DNA of 64,000 nucleotides from Chamaecrista fasciculata. Taxonomy: Eukaryota; Streptophyta; Magnoliopsida; Fabales; Fabaceae. A model generated the notes under the pieces. The model had not been told where the DNA came from and searched no databases. It saw only the letters and a program-made list of their open reading frames with translations. The stretch covers positions 129,773 through 193,772 of the forward strand of contig QANZ01054283.1 of assembly GCA_003254925.1 (NCBI GenBank). Direction: 5' to 3'. Both the position numbers and the translations under genes were made by a program. Numbering within the stretch: the stretch's first letter is position 1; each line of letters opens with the position of its first letter. Below are positions 1 to 11,300 of this stretch, piece by piece.

Positions 1-77
1 GACAAAAAAATAACAAATAATAGTTTGAGGACCAGATTGCAAATTACAAAACAACACTAAATTGTAATAAAATGTGT

Positions 78-238
78 GGTGAAAGGTTCATTTTGGTCCT
101 AAATGTATGGCCTAATATTCATTTTGGTCCATTATTTTAATAAATGTTCAAATTGGTCCCAAATGTTAGCAAAATGATTAATGGTGGACCAAAATGAACA
201 TTAAGGCAAACATTTAGGACCAAATTAACCCTTTAACC
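78..238. repeat. Short foldback MITE of the Mutator-like GGTCAAAG group
   Basis: The left arm reads ggtgaaaggttcattttgg and the right arm is a diverged inverted copy ending near accctttaacc. Both arms carry the 'ggtcctaaatgtatg' and 'ggaccaaaatgaac' wording that also forms the ends of the elements at 17124 and 30077. No convincing target-site duplication was seen, so this may be an old or internally deleted copy. Confidence 0.5.
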
Positions 239-759
239 CTTTATTTTTGAATCCAATGATTCAAGCCTGTACATACACGTGGGCCATTTTGTATTTTGTC
301 CCTAAAAAAATATTACCGTTATTATTTAAGAAATAGTTTTAACTAATCTCATAGTTTGATAAACAAAATAGAACGAGAAATAGTTTTACTTTTCAGTTTA
401 GTCCCGGGCAGATTCTCTTTCATACTTTTACCTCTTTTTTCACTTATTTTACTATTCATTAGTTATATCCTTCCAAAGTCTCCTTGTAAATTATACTTCC
501 ATAATTATTTTATGCCTCTCAAATTCTATCATCTATCAAAAAGGTCCTTTTTCAACAATTGGGGTGTTACATCTCTTAGACCCCCAAAAAAAATATAGAG
601 GGTTTATATTTGATATATTAAAAATAATTATTTATTGCGTCATCCGATCTGACCAATGGTTCAACCGGTTCAACCAATCAAACCGTGAACCGAACATTTT
701 TCCGAGTCTTTGTTCGGTTCGGTTATGACAACACTGGTAAAAATAGATGGAGGTAATAT
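239..759. other. Non-coding AT-rich DNA with one possible hAT end
   Basis: I see no gene here. Bases 640-735 contain repeated aaccggttc-like words and end in ttatgacaacactg, which resembles one terminus of a hAT-type element like the one at 31785. No matching second end was found, so no element is called. The 80-codon frame at 356-598 has no recognisable protein features. Confidence 0.4.
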
Positions 760-991
760 TTTAAGACTTTGATAGGGGGCACAAGATCACTATATAAATG
801 AAAGTAATATTTAATGTAACACAAAAAAAGTAGTATTTAAAAGCTCTGATCGAAGCCCACCTTATTAATATATAATTTTTACTTTTAATATAATTTTTTC
901 ACAATACTTACCTTTATTATGTTTATAATATAGACAACACAAACCTACTAAAAAGTTAAGAAAAGACAACAAAAGGCACATACTCAAAACA

Positions 992-1030
<39 letters not shown>

Positions 1031-1584
1031 TATATGTAAAAAGTAAATAGAGTCTTTATATAAGATGAGAAGTTTGAAAAATCATTTATACACATTTTAA
1101 ATGAAAAGGAATTTTTATGTGATGAGACACAATTTTGGTAGATTTTTCTCCATTTTGCTTTGGCGGCACCGCCGCTTCCATGTATTTATGAAAACATTCA
1201 TGACATTTATTTGTCGTTAATACATGAACTTATGGCTTGATGTAATTTATATATCGAGACTCTCATGAAAAACACGACATCTAACATGTGAGATAATATA
1301 ATAAAGAAAATTTTTATAGGTTATTTAAATCTTCATTGTCTTGTTCATCATTTAAAATTTGGCGATTGTGTCTTTTTTTATACTAATAAGAGCCTACAAC
1401 AAACAAGATGGAGTTGGAATTCGGTGATACATCTCCAATAGTCGAGTTAGCAAGAAGCAAGGGCAGAGCCAGGAATGGATAAGAATGGGGGTCTAACTTT
1501 TACAAAATAATTATATACTATATATATCAAATAAAAATATTTAATTAAGATTATATATGAAATAAATANCTTTCTCAAGTTATT

Positions 1585-1824
1585 TCTTCTTTCTTACATT
1601 TTAGTTCTATTATAGAGAAAAAGGTCCTTGATGCAAAAAATTTAAACTTTTAGGAGTTAAAAATTAAATTTATCTTTTTTTAACAGAAAAATGGATGAAA
1701 ACTGTTAGAGTGACCAACTTTGCCAAGTTTTGAATAACTGGGGGACCAATATGGAACGAAAAATAACTAGGGGACCAATTTGGAACACTGAGCATAATTG
1801 GGGGACCAAAATAGGACTTTGGCC
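1585..1824. repeat. One-ended Mutator-like terminal repeat fragment
   Basis: This 240-bp stretch closely matches the right arm of the element ending at 34041 and the arms of the element at 42661-43843, and it ends in the same ggactttggcc terminus. No partner left arm lies upstream within the window, so it is a truncated element. An ambiguous base at 1569 sits just outside its inner edge. Confidence 0.6.
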
Positions 1825-2084
1825 TATTTATATATAATATACCAAATTTTGGGGTAGGGTGCCCGCCCTTGACAAAATTGTTAAGAAGAGAAATCACAAG
1901 TGCATAGTTACAATATTACTACTTGTTACAATAGATTGAGGAAGGGGTGTTAAAAAAAAAAAAAAAGATTGAGGAAGGATTTTAAGGCTCTCATTGGGAG
2001 CGTGAGGTCTCTGTGATGGTAAAATATAAAGTCTTTGAACATGGTCCATCTTATCAATATATATATATATATATATATTCTGTA

Positions 2085-2263
2085 GACAAAAGTTTAGGTG
2101 AGTCGGGTCCCGAGAGCTCATCAAGGCCAGTGCAGGCCTCTAGACTCTATGAGCGCTTACAAATGTACTTACATATCGCCTATCAACAAGGTCCTCACAT
2201 CGGCAGCGGGAATCGAACTCACGACCTTGTGGTTATGAGTCGACCCTTTACCAATTGAGCCAA
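2085..2263 (-). mobile_element. tRNA-derived SINE, copy 1
   Basis: Read on the minus strand, the head is tRNA-like: an A-box like ttggctcaattgg, a cat anticodon-like loop in 'gactcataacc', and a B-box gagttcgattcc. The body ends in 'cccgactcacctaaacttttg'. The copy at 8093-8299 has the same head and body on the opposite strand, which defines a family. The cat loop suggests a tRNA-Met ancestor. It interrupts the second unit of the local tandem array, so it is younger than that array. Confidence 0.65.
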
Positions 2264-3985
2264 TTTTTTTTGCTATATATTTTTTCTTTTAATACAATCT
2301 TTACACTACACTTATCTTTTCATATATATAACACATTCTACAAGCTAAGAATAGACAAACAAAGAGACATGCACACAATATCTTTAGATGAAAAAAAAAT
2401 AATAAAAAGAGTCTTTATATAAGATGATAAGTTTCAAAAATCATTCAAATACATTTTAAATTTCAAAGAAAATTTTTATATGAGACAAGTTTTAGAGTTC
2501 TCTCCATTTTGACAATGGCATCACCACCGCTTCAATGTATCTGTGCAAAAATTCATAACAATCCTCCAAACCTCTAATGAGTCTGTCTCAACAACAATCT
2601 TCGTTGTAGATAGAAGTAATATTTAAAGATTTTCATTGGAGTCCACATTTTCAATAAATATTATTATTTTTAACTTTTAATACAATTTTTCTCACTACAA
2701 TTACCTTCAATATGTTCATATATATAACACAACTTACTAAAAAGTTAAGAATAGACAAACAAAAGAAATATACACACAATATACATCTTTAGATGAAAAA
2801 ATAAGATAAAAAGAGTCTTTATATAAGATGATAAGATTCAAAAATTATTTAAAACACATTTTAAATTTCAAAGGAAGTTTTTCTATGAGACAATTTTTAG
2901 AGTTTTCTCCTTTTTGACAATGGCATCACCACCGCTTCCATGTATATGTGGAAAAATTTATGACATTTATACACAATTAAACATAACATCCAACATATGA
3001 GATAATATAATAAGGACAATTCTTTCATATAGTTATTTAAATATTCATTGTATTGTTCATCTTTTAAAATTAGACAATTGTGTATTTTTCATACAAATAA
3101 GAGCCTGTTAAATGAGAGAGTTGGGGATCGGTGATGCTTCTCCAGTAGTCAAGCCAACAAGAAGGCTAATAAGAGAAATCACAAGTGCATGATTACAAAA
3201 TCATTACTTGTTGCCATAGATTGAGGTAATATTTTAAGATTTTTATACGTGGCGTGAGGTCGCTGTAGATAGAAGTAGTATTTAAAGGCTTTGATTAGAG
3301 TCCACCTTTTCTATATATGTTTTTTTTTTCTATTTAATACAATTTTTTTACTACACCTTCCTTCAATATATTCATAAATATAACACAACTTAATAAAAAA
3401 TCTTAGAAAGACTTCGACAAGAGGCACAAAATAATCATAGGTGATCAAAACCCACTGTATCAATTATGTTTTTTAACTTTTAATAAATTATTTTGTCCAC
3501 ACTAATCTCTAATATGTTCATATATTATTATATATATAACTTGAAAGAGGCAATTTGACAAAGTGACAACATGCTCCTATGTTCTATTTATAGTGAGAGA
3601 TAGTCTCTACACATTTCAATTCATAGAAGGCACGTTCCCTAAGAAGCTGCCTATGCATTAAATCCATATATATATATATAACATAACATATTTGATGCAA
3701 GAAATTTGGCCATTTTCAGAGGGGTTATGTATGTAGGCTGTCAGGAACAAATGGATTAAGATGATTTATGACACTAACTTACCTAATATGGCCAAGCAAT
3801 GTAAAGTAATGGGCTTCGATGACTGAAATGAACACAAAAGTACAGCAATCAATTTTATACCATACACAAGGGAAATACAAGAATTTCACTTATCCATTGT
3901 GTGTTTCAACTTTTTCAGCACATTGAAATTTGCCCTTTGGAATCATAAGTTCTCCCAAGTAATAAATAGTTTGAAGATAAACGAA

Positions 3986-6900
3986 CTAATACAGTCTCCT
4001 GAGGCACTTCATGAGGATGTCAGTTTGTTCAGGCTTCCCAACAGATACACGAACATACCCTTTCAACTCTTTTTTGTCGTAGTGACGAATCATTACACCC
4101 ATTTGTGCGAGGTCCTCCTACATAGTTGCAAATAAGTAACATGCAGAATTCTTGTTAATTGCTTTAAGTGGTGAGGGTGAGTCCAAAATTTGATGTTGAA
4201 GTTATATTAATAGAGTAAACATAAACAGGTCTTAAAAAGATATGCGAGGTAACAGTTCAATCTTTGAAAGTCTAATTCATACTTTTTAATCCTCGAATGT
4301 CATGAAACCAATACATTTTAATCATTGGTTCCTACATGTTAGTACCTATGAAATAAGCTTAAGGGAATAAATTGTATTACTTCAAGATTTTCAATGACTA
4401 AAGTGTATAATCTAAACTTTTAGGGGTTGAACTATTAATTCGTATCTCTTTTAGGGACCAAGTAGTATGTTTATTCATATTGTTATATACAGTAACAACA
4501 CTCGTAACCAGGATGCCTCTGATTCTTACCCATGGCTTGTACAATTTTCAGACAACAAAGTATTTTGAAATGCAACTAATAAGGGATACAAGACTGTGGA
4601 AAACTGGAGACATGCCATTTATAAAGTATGGACACTAATTTTTCACACAGGTTGGACACCAACACTGCGCCATGACATGTGTATTAATGTGTAAGAATAG
4701 AAAGAAATTATCTGTTTAGCTGGGAAACACGTTGAACATGACTCAGACTTGTAATGGACATGGTTAAAAGGAAAAATAACGAAAAGGAATTAGAATGAGA
4801 AACTAAAAAACCCATCTTGATAAGATACCTTAAAAATAGTTTAAGATCCTTTTATTTGCAAGATTTTTTGGAAATATAATCATGTATGATACATTGATAC
4901 TTAGAACATAAGATAGTGTCAAATCTGATTCTGTTCTTCTATGTCACGCCATGTCGTGTTTTGCATATTTTTGAAATTTAATGTGTTAACATATCCGTGC
5001 TTCATAGGCTATCTACAACCCAGTAGGTACTAACTTACCCTCTTGAAAGAATTAAAGACATGGGATAAAGAATGCAGGTTCATAAAATCTGAATTCCATA
5101 CATTTTTAACAAATTATCAAAAGCTAGGAGAAAGAGGGTGAGCCTTGGCGCAACGGTAAGGTTGCTGCCTAATGATCAAGAGGTTACGGGTTCAAATCCT
5201 AAAAACAGTCTTTTTGCAAAGCAGGGGTAAGGCTGCGTACATCTTGACCCTCCCCAGACTCCACCTAGTGGGAGCCTCGTGCATTGGGCCGCCAAAGAAG
5301 AATCAAAAGCTAGGAGAAAGCAAATTGCCCCATTTCTAACTAAATTACAGCATGGCAACAACAAAAATAAATACCTTTGTATACTAAAAAAGACTACTAT
5401 TTTGGCTCAGCATGTATAGTTTTAGTAGTTTTTATCAACATCTATCCTCATTTTACCTCAAAGGTACATGAAAATGAGCAACCACGGTACCCAAAAAGAT
5501 TTTAGATTATTAAAGCAGTAATAAGTATGATAGAGGAGCAAGATATATATACCTTTACTTTCTTTGCATCCATTCCAGACGTAACCTCACAAAGAATGAA
5601 GTTTGAAAAGCTTGGAAATGGTTGGAGGAATGGAACTTCCTTCAAAAGATCAAAAAGCCTCCCTCTTTCTTTTACCAAAGCATCTTTGACGTTCTGTATG
5701 TATGGTTGAAGTATCAGAAATGGCTTTCAATTACTAACCAAAAAAAGAAATGGCTTTCAAATGAGGCAATGGACAAGGTCACAGACTCATAGCCAATTAA
5801 AATACAGCTTGAACTATTCTGTTTATCTCTAGAAATTTACTTACTTTTAAAATTAGTCCTTATGATTTAAAAGTTTAAAACTGGGTTCACTAATATTTAT
5901 TTATTTATTTTTTTGCCAAAACGTAGAAAACCACCTTTGAACTTTGAAAAGTGATGAAAGACTCCTTGAACTTTTAATTTTGTATAAATAATCCTTTTTG
6001 TTAAACTTTTCATTGAAAAAATCACATTTTTTTAGTTTTTTGGCTACTATTGAATTTTTTTTTTTGGGGGGTTACAAAAGAGGAAACAGAAAAGACTATC
6101 CAGGCCAAGTACAGCCTAGCCCCTCACTATCCTTCCTAATATACTGCAGAAAAATAACTACATTCAGCGATAATCCAGATCAAAAGCTAGCTTAGCACAA
6201 GCATCAGCACTAATTACACTCTATATGAGAGAAAACCACATCCAAATCCTTCTTCAGCAAGTCAGCAATCTTGTCACAGACAAGAGTTCTGCAGGAGTTG
6301 CTATCGAAGCCTCTAATGAGTCAGTCTCAACAGCAATCTTCTCGAACCCTTCCCTCCATGCCAACTCAAGAGCACTACAAATACCCCAAAGTTTCATTTG
6401 GGTCACCTCACCAGCCCCTAATTTCCAGCTAAAACCCAAAATGAAGTTACCATGTTTATCTCTAAAAGTCCCCCCACAACCAGCAACTGATACACTGTCA
6501 TTAATAGCAGCATCAACATTAGTCTTCACTCTATCATAAGCAGGAGCCACTCAATTAGCTGCATTCATACCACACTTCCTTCCACTCTTATTCAAGACAC
6601 CCAGAAGCTCCTCAGCATCACCAAAAATCTTGACAAGCATTCTAATGGACAGCACTTTATCAAGACCAACATACATACAATCACCCAAAATCTCATTATT
6701 CTTCCACCTCCAGAGGGACCACACTGTAAAGCCGAAGATAAGATCCCAATGTGCCTCACTAAAACACCAACAATTCCCCATTGCTTTCCCGATCCACTCT
6801 TTCACAGAGCCAGACAAAAACTCATTCCATCTACACCTCATCCAAATCTCTTTAGCTTTCACACAGTCCCTCAAGACATGAATAACTGATTCCTGCCCGC

Positions 6901-8263
6901 CAACATACCTATGACAGCTGTTCATACAAGCCATTCATCTCTTAAACCTTTGAACATCAGTCAAGAGCTTATCTTGAACAGCAAGCCAAAGAAAAGTGCA
7001 AATTTTCTGAGGCCTCTCCATTTCCACACTTTCTTCCAAATTCTATCACCATCACTATGAACATTCTGAATGCATTTCCCATAAGCAGGCTTCACTGGAA
7101 ATTCACCAATCCAAGTATGCTTCCAGAAAACATCATCCATACCATACTAAATCCTGGGCACATGCATCTCCAGAATTTTATCCACAGTTTCCTTAGAAAC
7201 AACAGCAGAAAGCTTTTGCAAATTCCAAGCACCCTCACTAGTTACATTGCCACCGACAACTTTCTTCAACATATTTTCAAACACTTCACACCTAGCATTC
7301 TCAAGAAGCTTACCATGACCATCCACCCAGTCATCAGTCCAGAACTTGGCTTTCAAGCCATCATTAATTTCATTTAAGACCCTGCTCAACGGAGTTCCAA
7401 TACTTCACTATACATTACCTTTCCACATCCTCGAATTCTCATTCTTAACCATATTGGGAATAACATCATTCCCACAATCATATTTGGCCCTTAGGACTCT
7501 AGTCCATAAGGCATTTTTTTTATTAACCAAACCCAAGATAAGCTTTACCATAAATGCAGCACCACTATCTTTTAGATGTCTCAAACCTAACCCACCCGTG
7601 CTCTTCTCTTTGCAAACTGTATTCCAACTAACCAGATGAGTTTTCTTCTTCTCACAAAAGAAAGTTTCTGCACTTCCTCTCAACCTCCTCAAAAACATTA
7701 GAAGAGAGAACAACAGTATGTAGAGAATAATTAGGGATAGCCATTGCCACTGAACTCACAAAAGTCAACCTTCCAGCAAAGGACAAACATCCAACCTTCC
7801 AAGAAGAGAGCTTGGCAATAACCTTCTCCACAACATAACTGTAGGTCTCTTTACTAGCACACTTATGAAGTAAAGGCACACCCAAATACATGCTTAAATC
7901 GTCAGTAATAGAGAAGCCCAAGCTACTGCACAGATCTTTATTTATTTTTAATCACAGCACCAATATTCTAAACACTTTTAATAAAAATCTAAGCAAAAGG
8001 TGCTATTTGCACACAATCAAAAGTTCAAGGGGAGTTTTCTGCATTTTTGCCTTTTTTTTTATTTAATATTGTTATTTAAGCTTGCAACAAAAGTTGGCCC
8101 AGTTGGTAAGGAGTCAACTCATAACCCACAAGGTCATGAGTTCGAATCCCGCTGCCGATGTGAGGACCTTGTTGGTAGGCAATCTATAAGTACCTCTATA
8201 AGCGCTCATAGAGCCTTGAGGCCTGCCTTGGCCTTGGTGAGCCCCCGGGGCCCAACTCACCTG

Positions 8264-8300
<37 letters not shown>

Positions 8301-11300
8301 GAAAAAAAAAAGTACTGTTAAATTATGTTGAATGTTGATGTAGCTAATCATGCACCTCTTTTATGAATATAACAACTCATGCAAACAGAAGGGGCAAAGG
8401 TAAGTGATGAAATTCAGACCAAAAAAAAAAAAGGTAAGTGATGAAATTAAATTTACTCATATGCGACACATCACATGCCAACTAGGTTAAGTGACTGGGG
8501 TTATTAGGCATAAAATATACATTTAGAGTATCAAGAATACATAAGGTTAGCCAAGTCAGTAAAATATAACTATACACTGGCAGATTTAATAATGGACCAA
8601 ATTGAAAATTTTTAAAAAGACAGGAACTCAATTACAAATTTGTAGGTTATAGAGATCAAACTGAATGCCAAGCAAAAATCTGGGGACCAACAAAATAATT
8701 TAACATAAAACATATCTGTAACCTCTAGATAGGTAGGATTCTGCAATGCTGCACATGCAGAAACTTCAGCAGCAACAGATACGTTATAAGGTTGCTTTGC
8801 TCTCCAAAGATATTCAATCATACTCAAAGGAAAGGCTCCATATCCGACACGAAGTCCCGCTAAACCTGAAACAGAAATTCATTTGAAACTCGAGAAATTA
8901 TGGCTTACACTTTACATGAAACATAGGAACATGAGAAACCATAGACAAAATTTTATTGGTACCATAAAATTGACCAAGAACAAAATAATATGTTGCTCTA
9001 AGGAAAATATGTGGTATTAATACTCAATATCATTCGTTAGGATTGGAATTGTTGATGCAAATACTTGGTCTAAAGGTCTTTCAGAGGCACTAAACAAGTT
9101 CACTTTCATAAATCAATACTGTATAAACTATTTCTTCTACCATGGCTCTCACGTGTGGAGTGTGGACATAGACAAAATTTTATTGGTACCATAAAATTGA
9201 CCAAGAACAAAATAATATGTTTCTCTAAGGAAAATATGTGGTATTAATACTCAATATCATTCGTTAGGATTGGAATTGTTGATGCAAATACTTGGTCTAA
9301 AGGTCTTTCAGAGGCACTAAACAAGTTCACTTTCATAAATCAATACTGTATAAACTATTTCTTCTACCATGGCTCTCACGTGTGGAGTGTGGACATAGAC
9401 ATCCTTTTCCACTTCAACCACTGGTATTAATACTCAATACTGTATAAGGTTGGCCCTTTTATATTGAAGCTCTTCCATCTACATGTTGTACATCAGCAAA
9501 CAACTCAAACATCACCTTCAGTTGGAGTTTGGGGCTACCAGCGTGTATTGTTTTATTAAAAAATGTACCTTCATTTATCATCATGCTTTAAAGATTATGT
9601 AATTAGACATCCACCATAAATACATTAATAAACGCATTTAGAAAATACTAGTACAGTTGACTCTCTCATCATATCCAACAACAGTTCATGACATACTCCA
9701 TTCATGAATCATGACATTGCCTCATTACATTTAATTCATCCACTCAACCAGAAGTTATGTTAGGATACAAGTATTTTATATATTATAATTAGGAATAATT
9801 TATTATATTTGTAAGTTCTGAATGTGTTATTATTATTATGTGTATTATGTGTAGTTGTTATCATGTGTTATATTTATATGTAGGTAGTTATTATGGGGTA
9901 GTTTTAGGAAATGTAGGTAGTTATAGAAGGTAGTTTTTAGGAAGTCTATATATATGTATTGTAAGTTGATTGTAGGATATGAATGATATATGAAATATTC
10001 AGAAACTGTCTCTCTCTCTTTCTCTCCTTCTCAAGTATGGAGATTCTCCTCCTTGAATCCCTCTTTCTCTAACCCTAGATTCTGGGGTTCTAACAAGTTA
10101 CTTCCCCCATGACCTGGCAATTATTTCAAGAATATCATCTATCTTAAAGTGAAACGGAAGGGACTCTAGAGGGTCCTAACCATAAAAAACCAAAAACATA
10201 AATAAAAACAAAAACAAAACAAAACAAAAATCTCAGCAACAATTGCGGTAATTATTTAGTCAGGTAACGAATGACTGATTCAAGACAAGCACATGGAATG
10301 TAGAACTGTTACTAAGCTGCAAACACATAATAACACTACTAGAGAGCCTCTGCAGATTTTCAATTTCCCTGTACTGCTTCTGTGAAAAACTTCTATTTAG
10401 ATAGAGCATAGTGAATTCCAAGTAATGAGAGGAAAAGAAAAAGAACAAATGTACCAGCTCTTTTGCTAAATGTCCGAAGAACAATCAGGTTCTCATGTTT
10501 CTTCACCCATCTCATCTTGGATTCGATGCCTGAAAACTCAATGTATGCTTCATCCAGCACCACCAATATGGGAAGCTCAAGTATCTTTAAGAGATCCTTA
10601 TCATCAATTACACTGTTCATGCAGTTATTAGCAACATGTACTTGGTCAGAAATTTACAGAGGGGAAGTTGAATTTCTATCTATTATTGATGTAACTCTAG
10701 TCTAGATAATTGCTAAATCACAAAGTATGACACTGTTGGAGGAAAAAATGTATATATTTGAGGAAAATGTGAAATTGAATTGCTAAGACCTTATCGCCCA
10801 AACAGATATGAGATTATGCCCTAATGGCTGTCCAAATCTCTATCAATTGTCTAGTCAATTATTCAATTTACTGCACTGTAACCAGAGAAGAAAACAATTA
10901 AAACCAATATGTCTCAACAGTAACTCCAATTAAAAAGAAAGTTTCAGCTAGGGGATAGGGTGAAAGGAAACCAAATAAGGATTCAGCACCTAAATTATTC
11001 AATTATGATAGTATGGCGAGGAAGATAATAAGATAAGAATCTAACTTCTAAAATGAGCAGAAGAAATGTAGCTTGACAATCACCTCCCATCTGGATTATT
11101 AGGAGATGTTAAAAATATGCACTTGGGCTTCTCTTGTTTAACAACCTCTTTGATGCTTTCCACATTCAAGCTGAAGTCTGCCCTCCTTGGAACTGAATCG
11201 TGGATAAGGAAAATGATTATACACATCTACATTAGATAGTATACAATAAGAAAAACCAAAGGAGAAAGGGGAGACAAAAGGAAGGTACGTTTAAAAAAAA

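Larger units (their letters stand above)
760..3450. repeat. Four diverged tandem copies of a roughly 0.65-kb non-coding unit
   Basis: The same order of words recurs: 'agtaatatttaa', 'cttttaatacaat', 'aaagttaagaatagacaac', 'gagtctttatataagatga', 'tctccattttgacaatggc'. Copies begin near 825, 2264 (5' part disturbed by a SINE), 2630 and 3285. Copies three and four are about 655 bp apart; the last is truncated. Each unit carries 'atggcatcaccaccgctt' or a relative, which opens a very short frame. The unit does not match a family I recognise. It may be a degraded gene fragment array or a satellite-like local repeat. Confidence 0.5.

Noticed and set aside
356-598. 80-codon open frame
   Set aside because: No ATG at the listed start, low-complexity composition and no family resemblance.
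2565-2606. Short match to the LINE RNase H region at 6301-6345
   Set aside because: About 40 bases of similarity only, too short to call an element, though a tiny LINE remnant is possible.
6225-7639. Plus-strand open frames within HISN6 intron 7
   Set aside because: They are antisense shadows of the LINE reverse transcriptase and RNase H remains.
5135-8299. tRNA genes
   Set aside because: The tRNA-like A and B boxes here belong to SINE heads; the cloverleaf is not complete.
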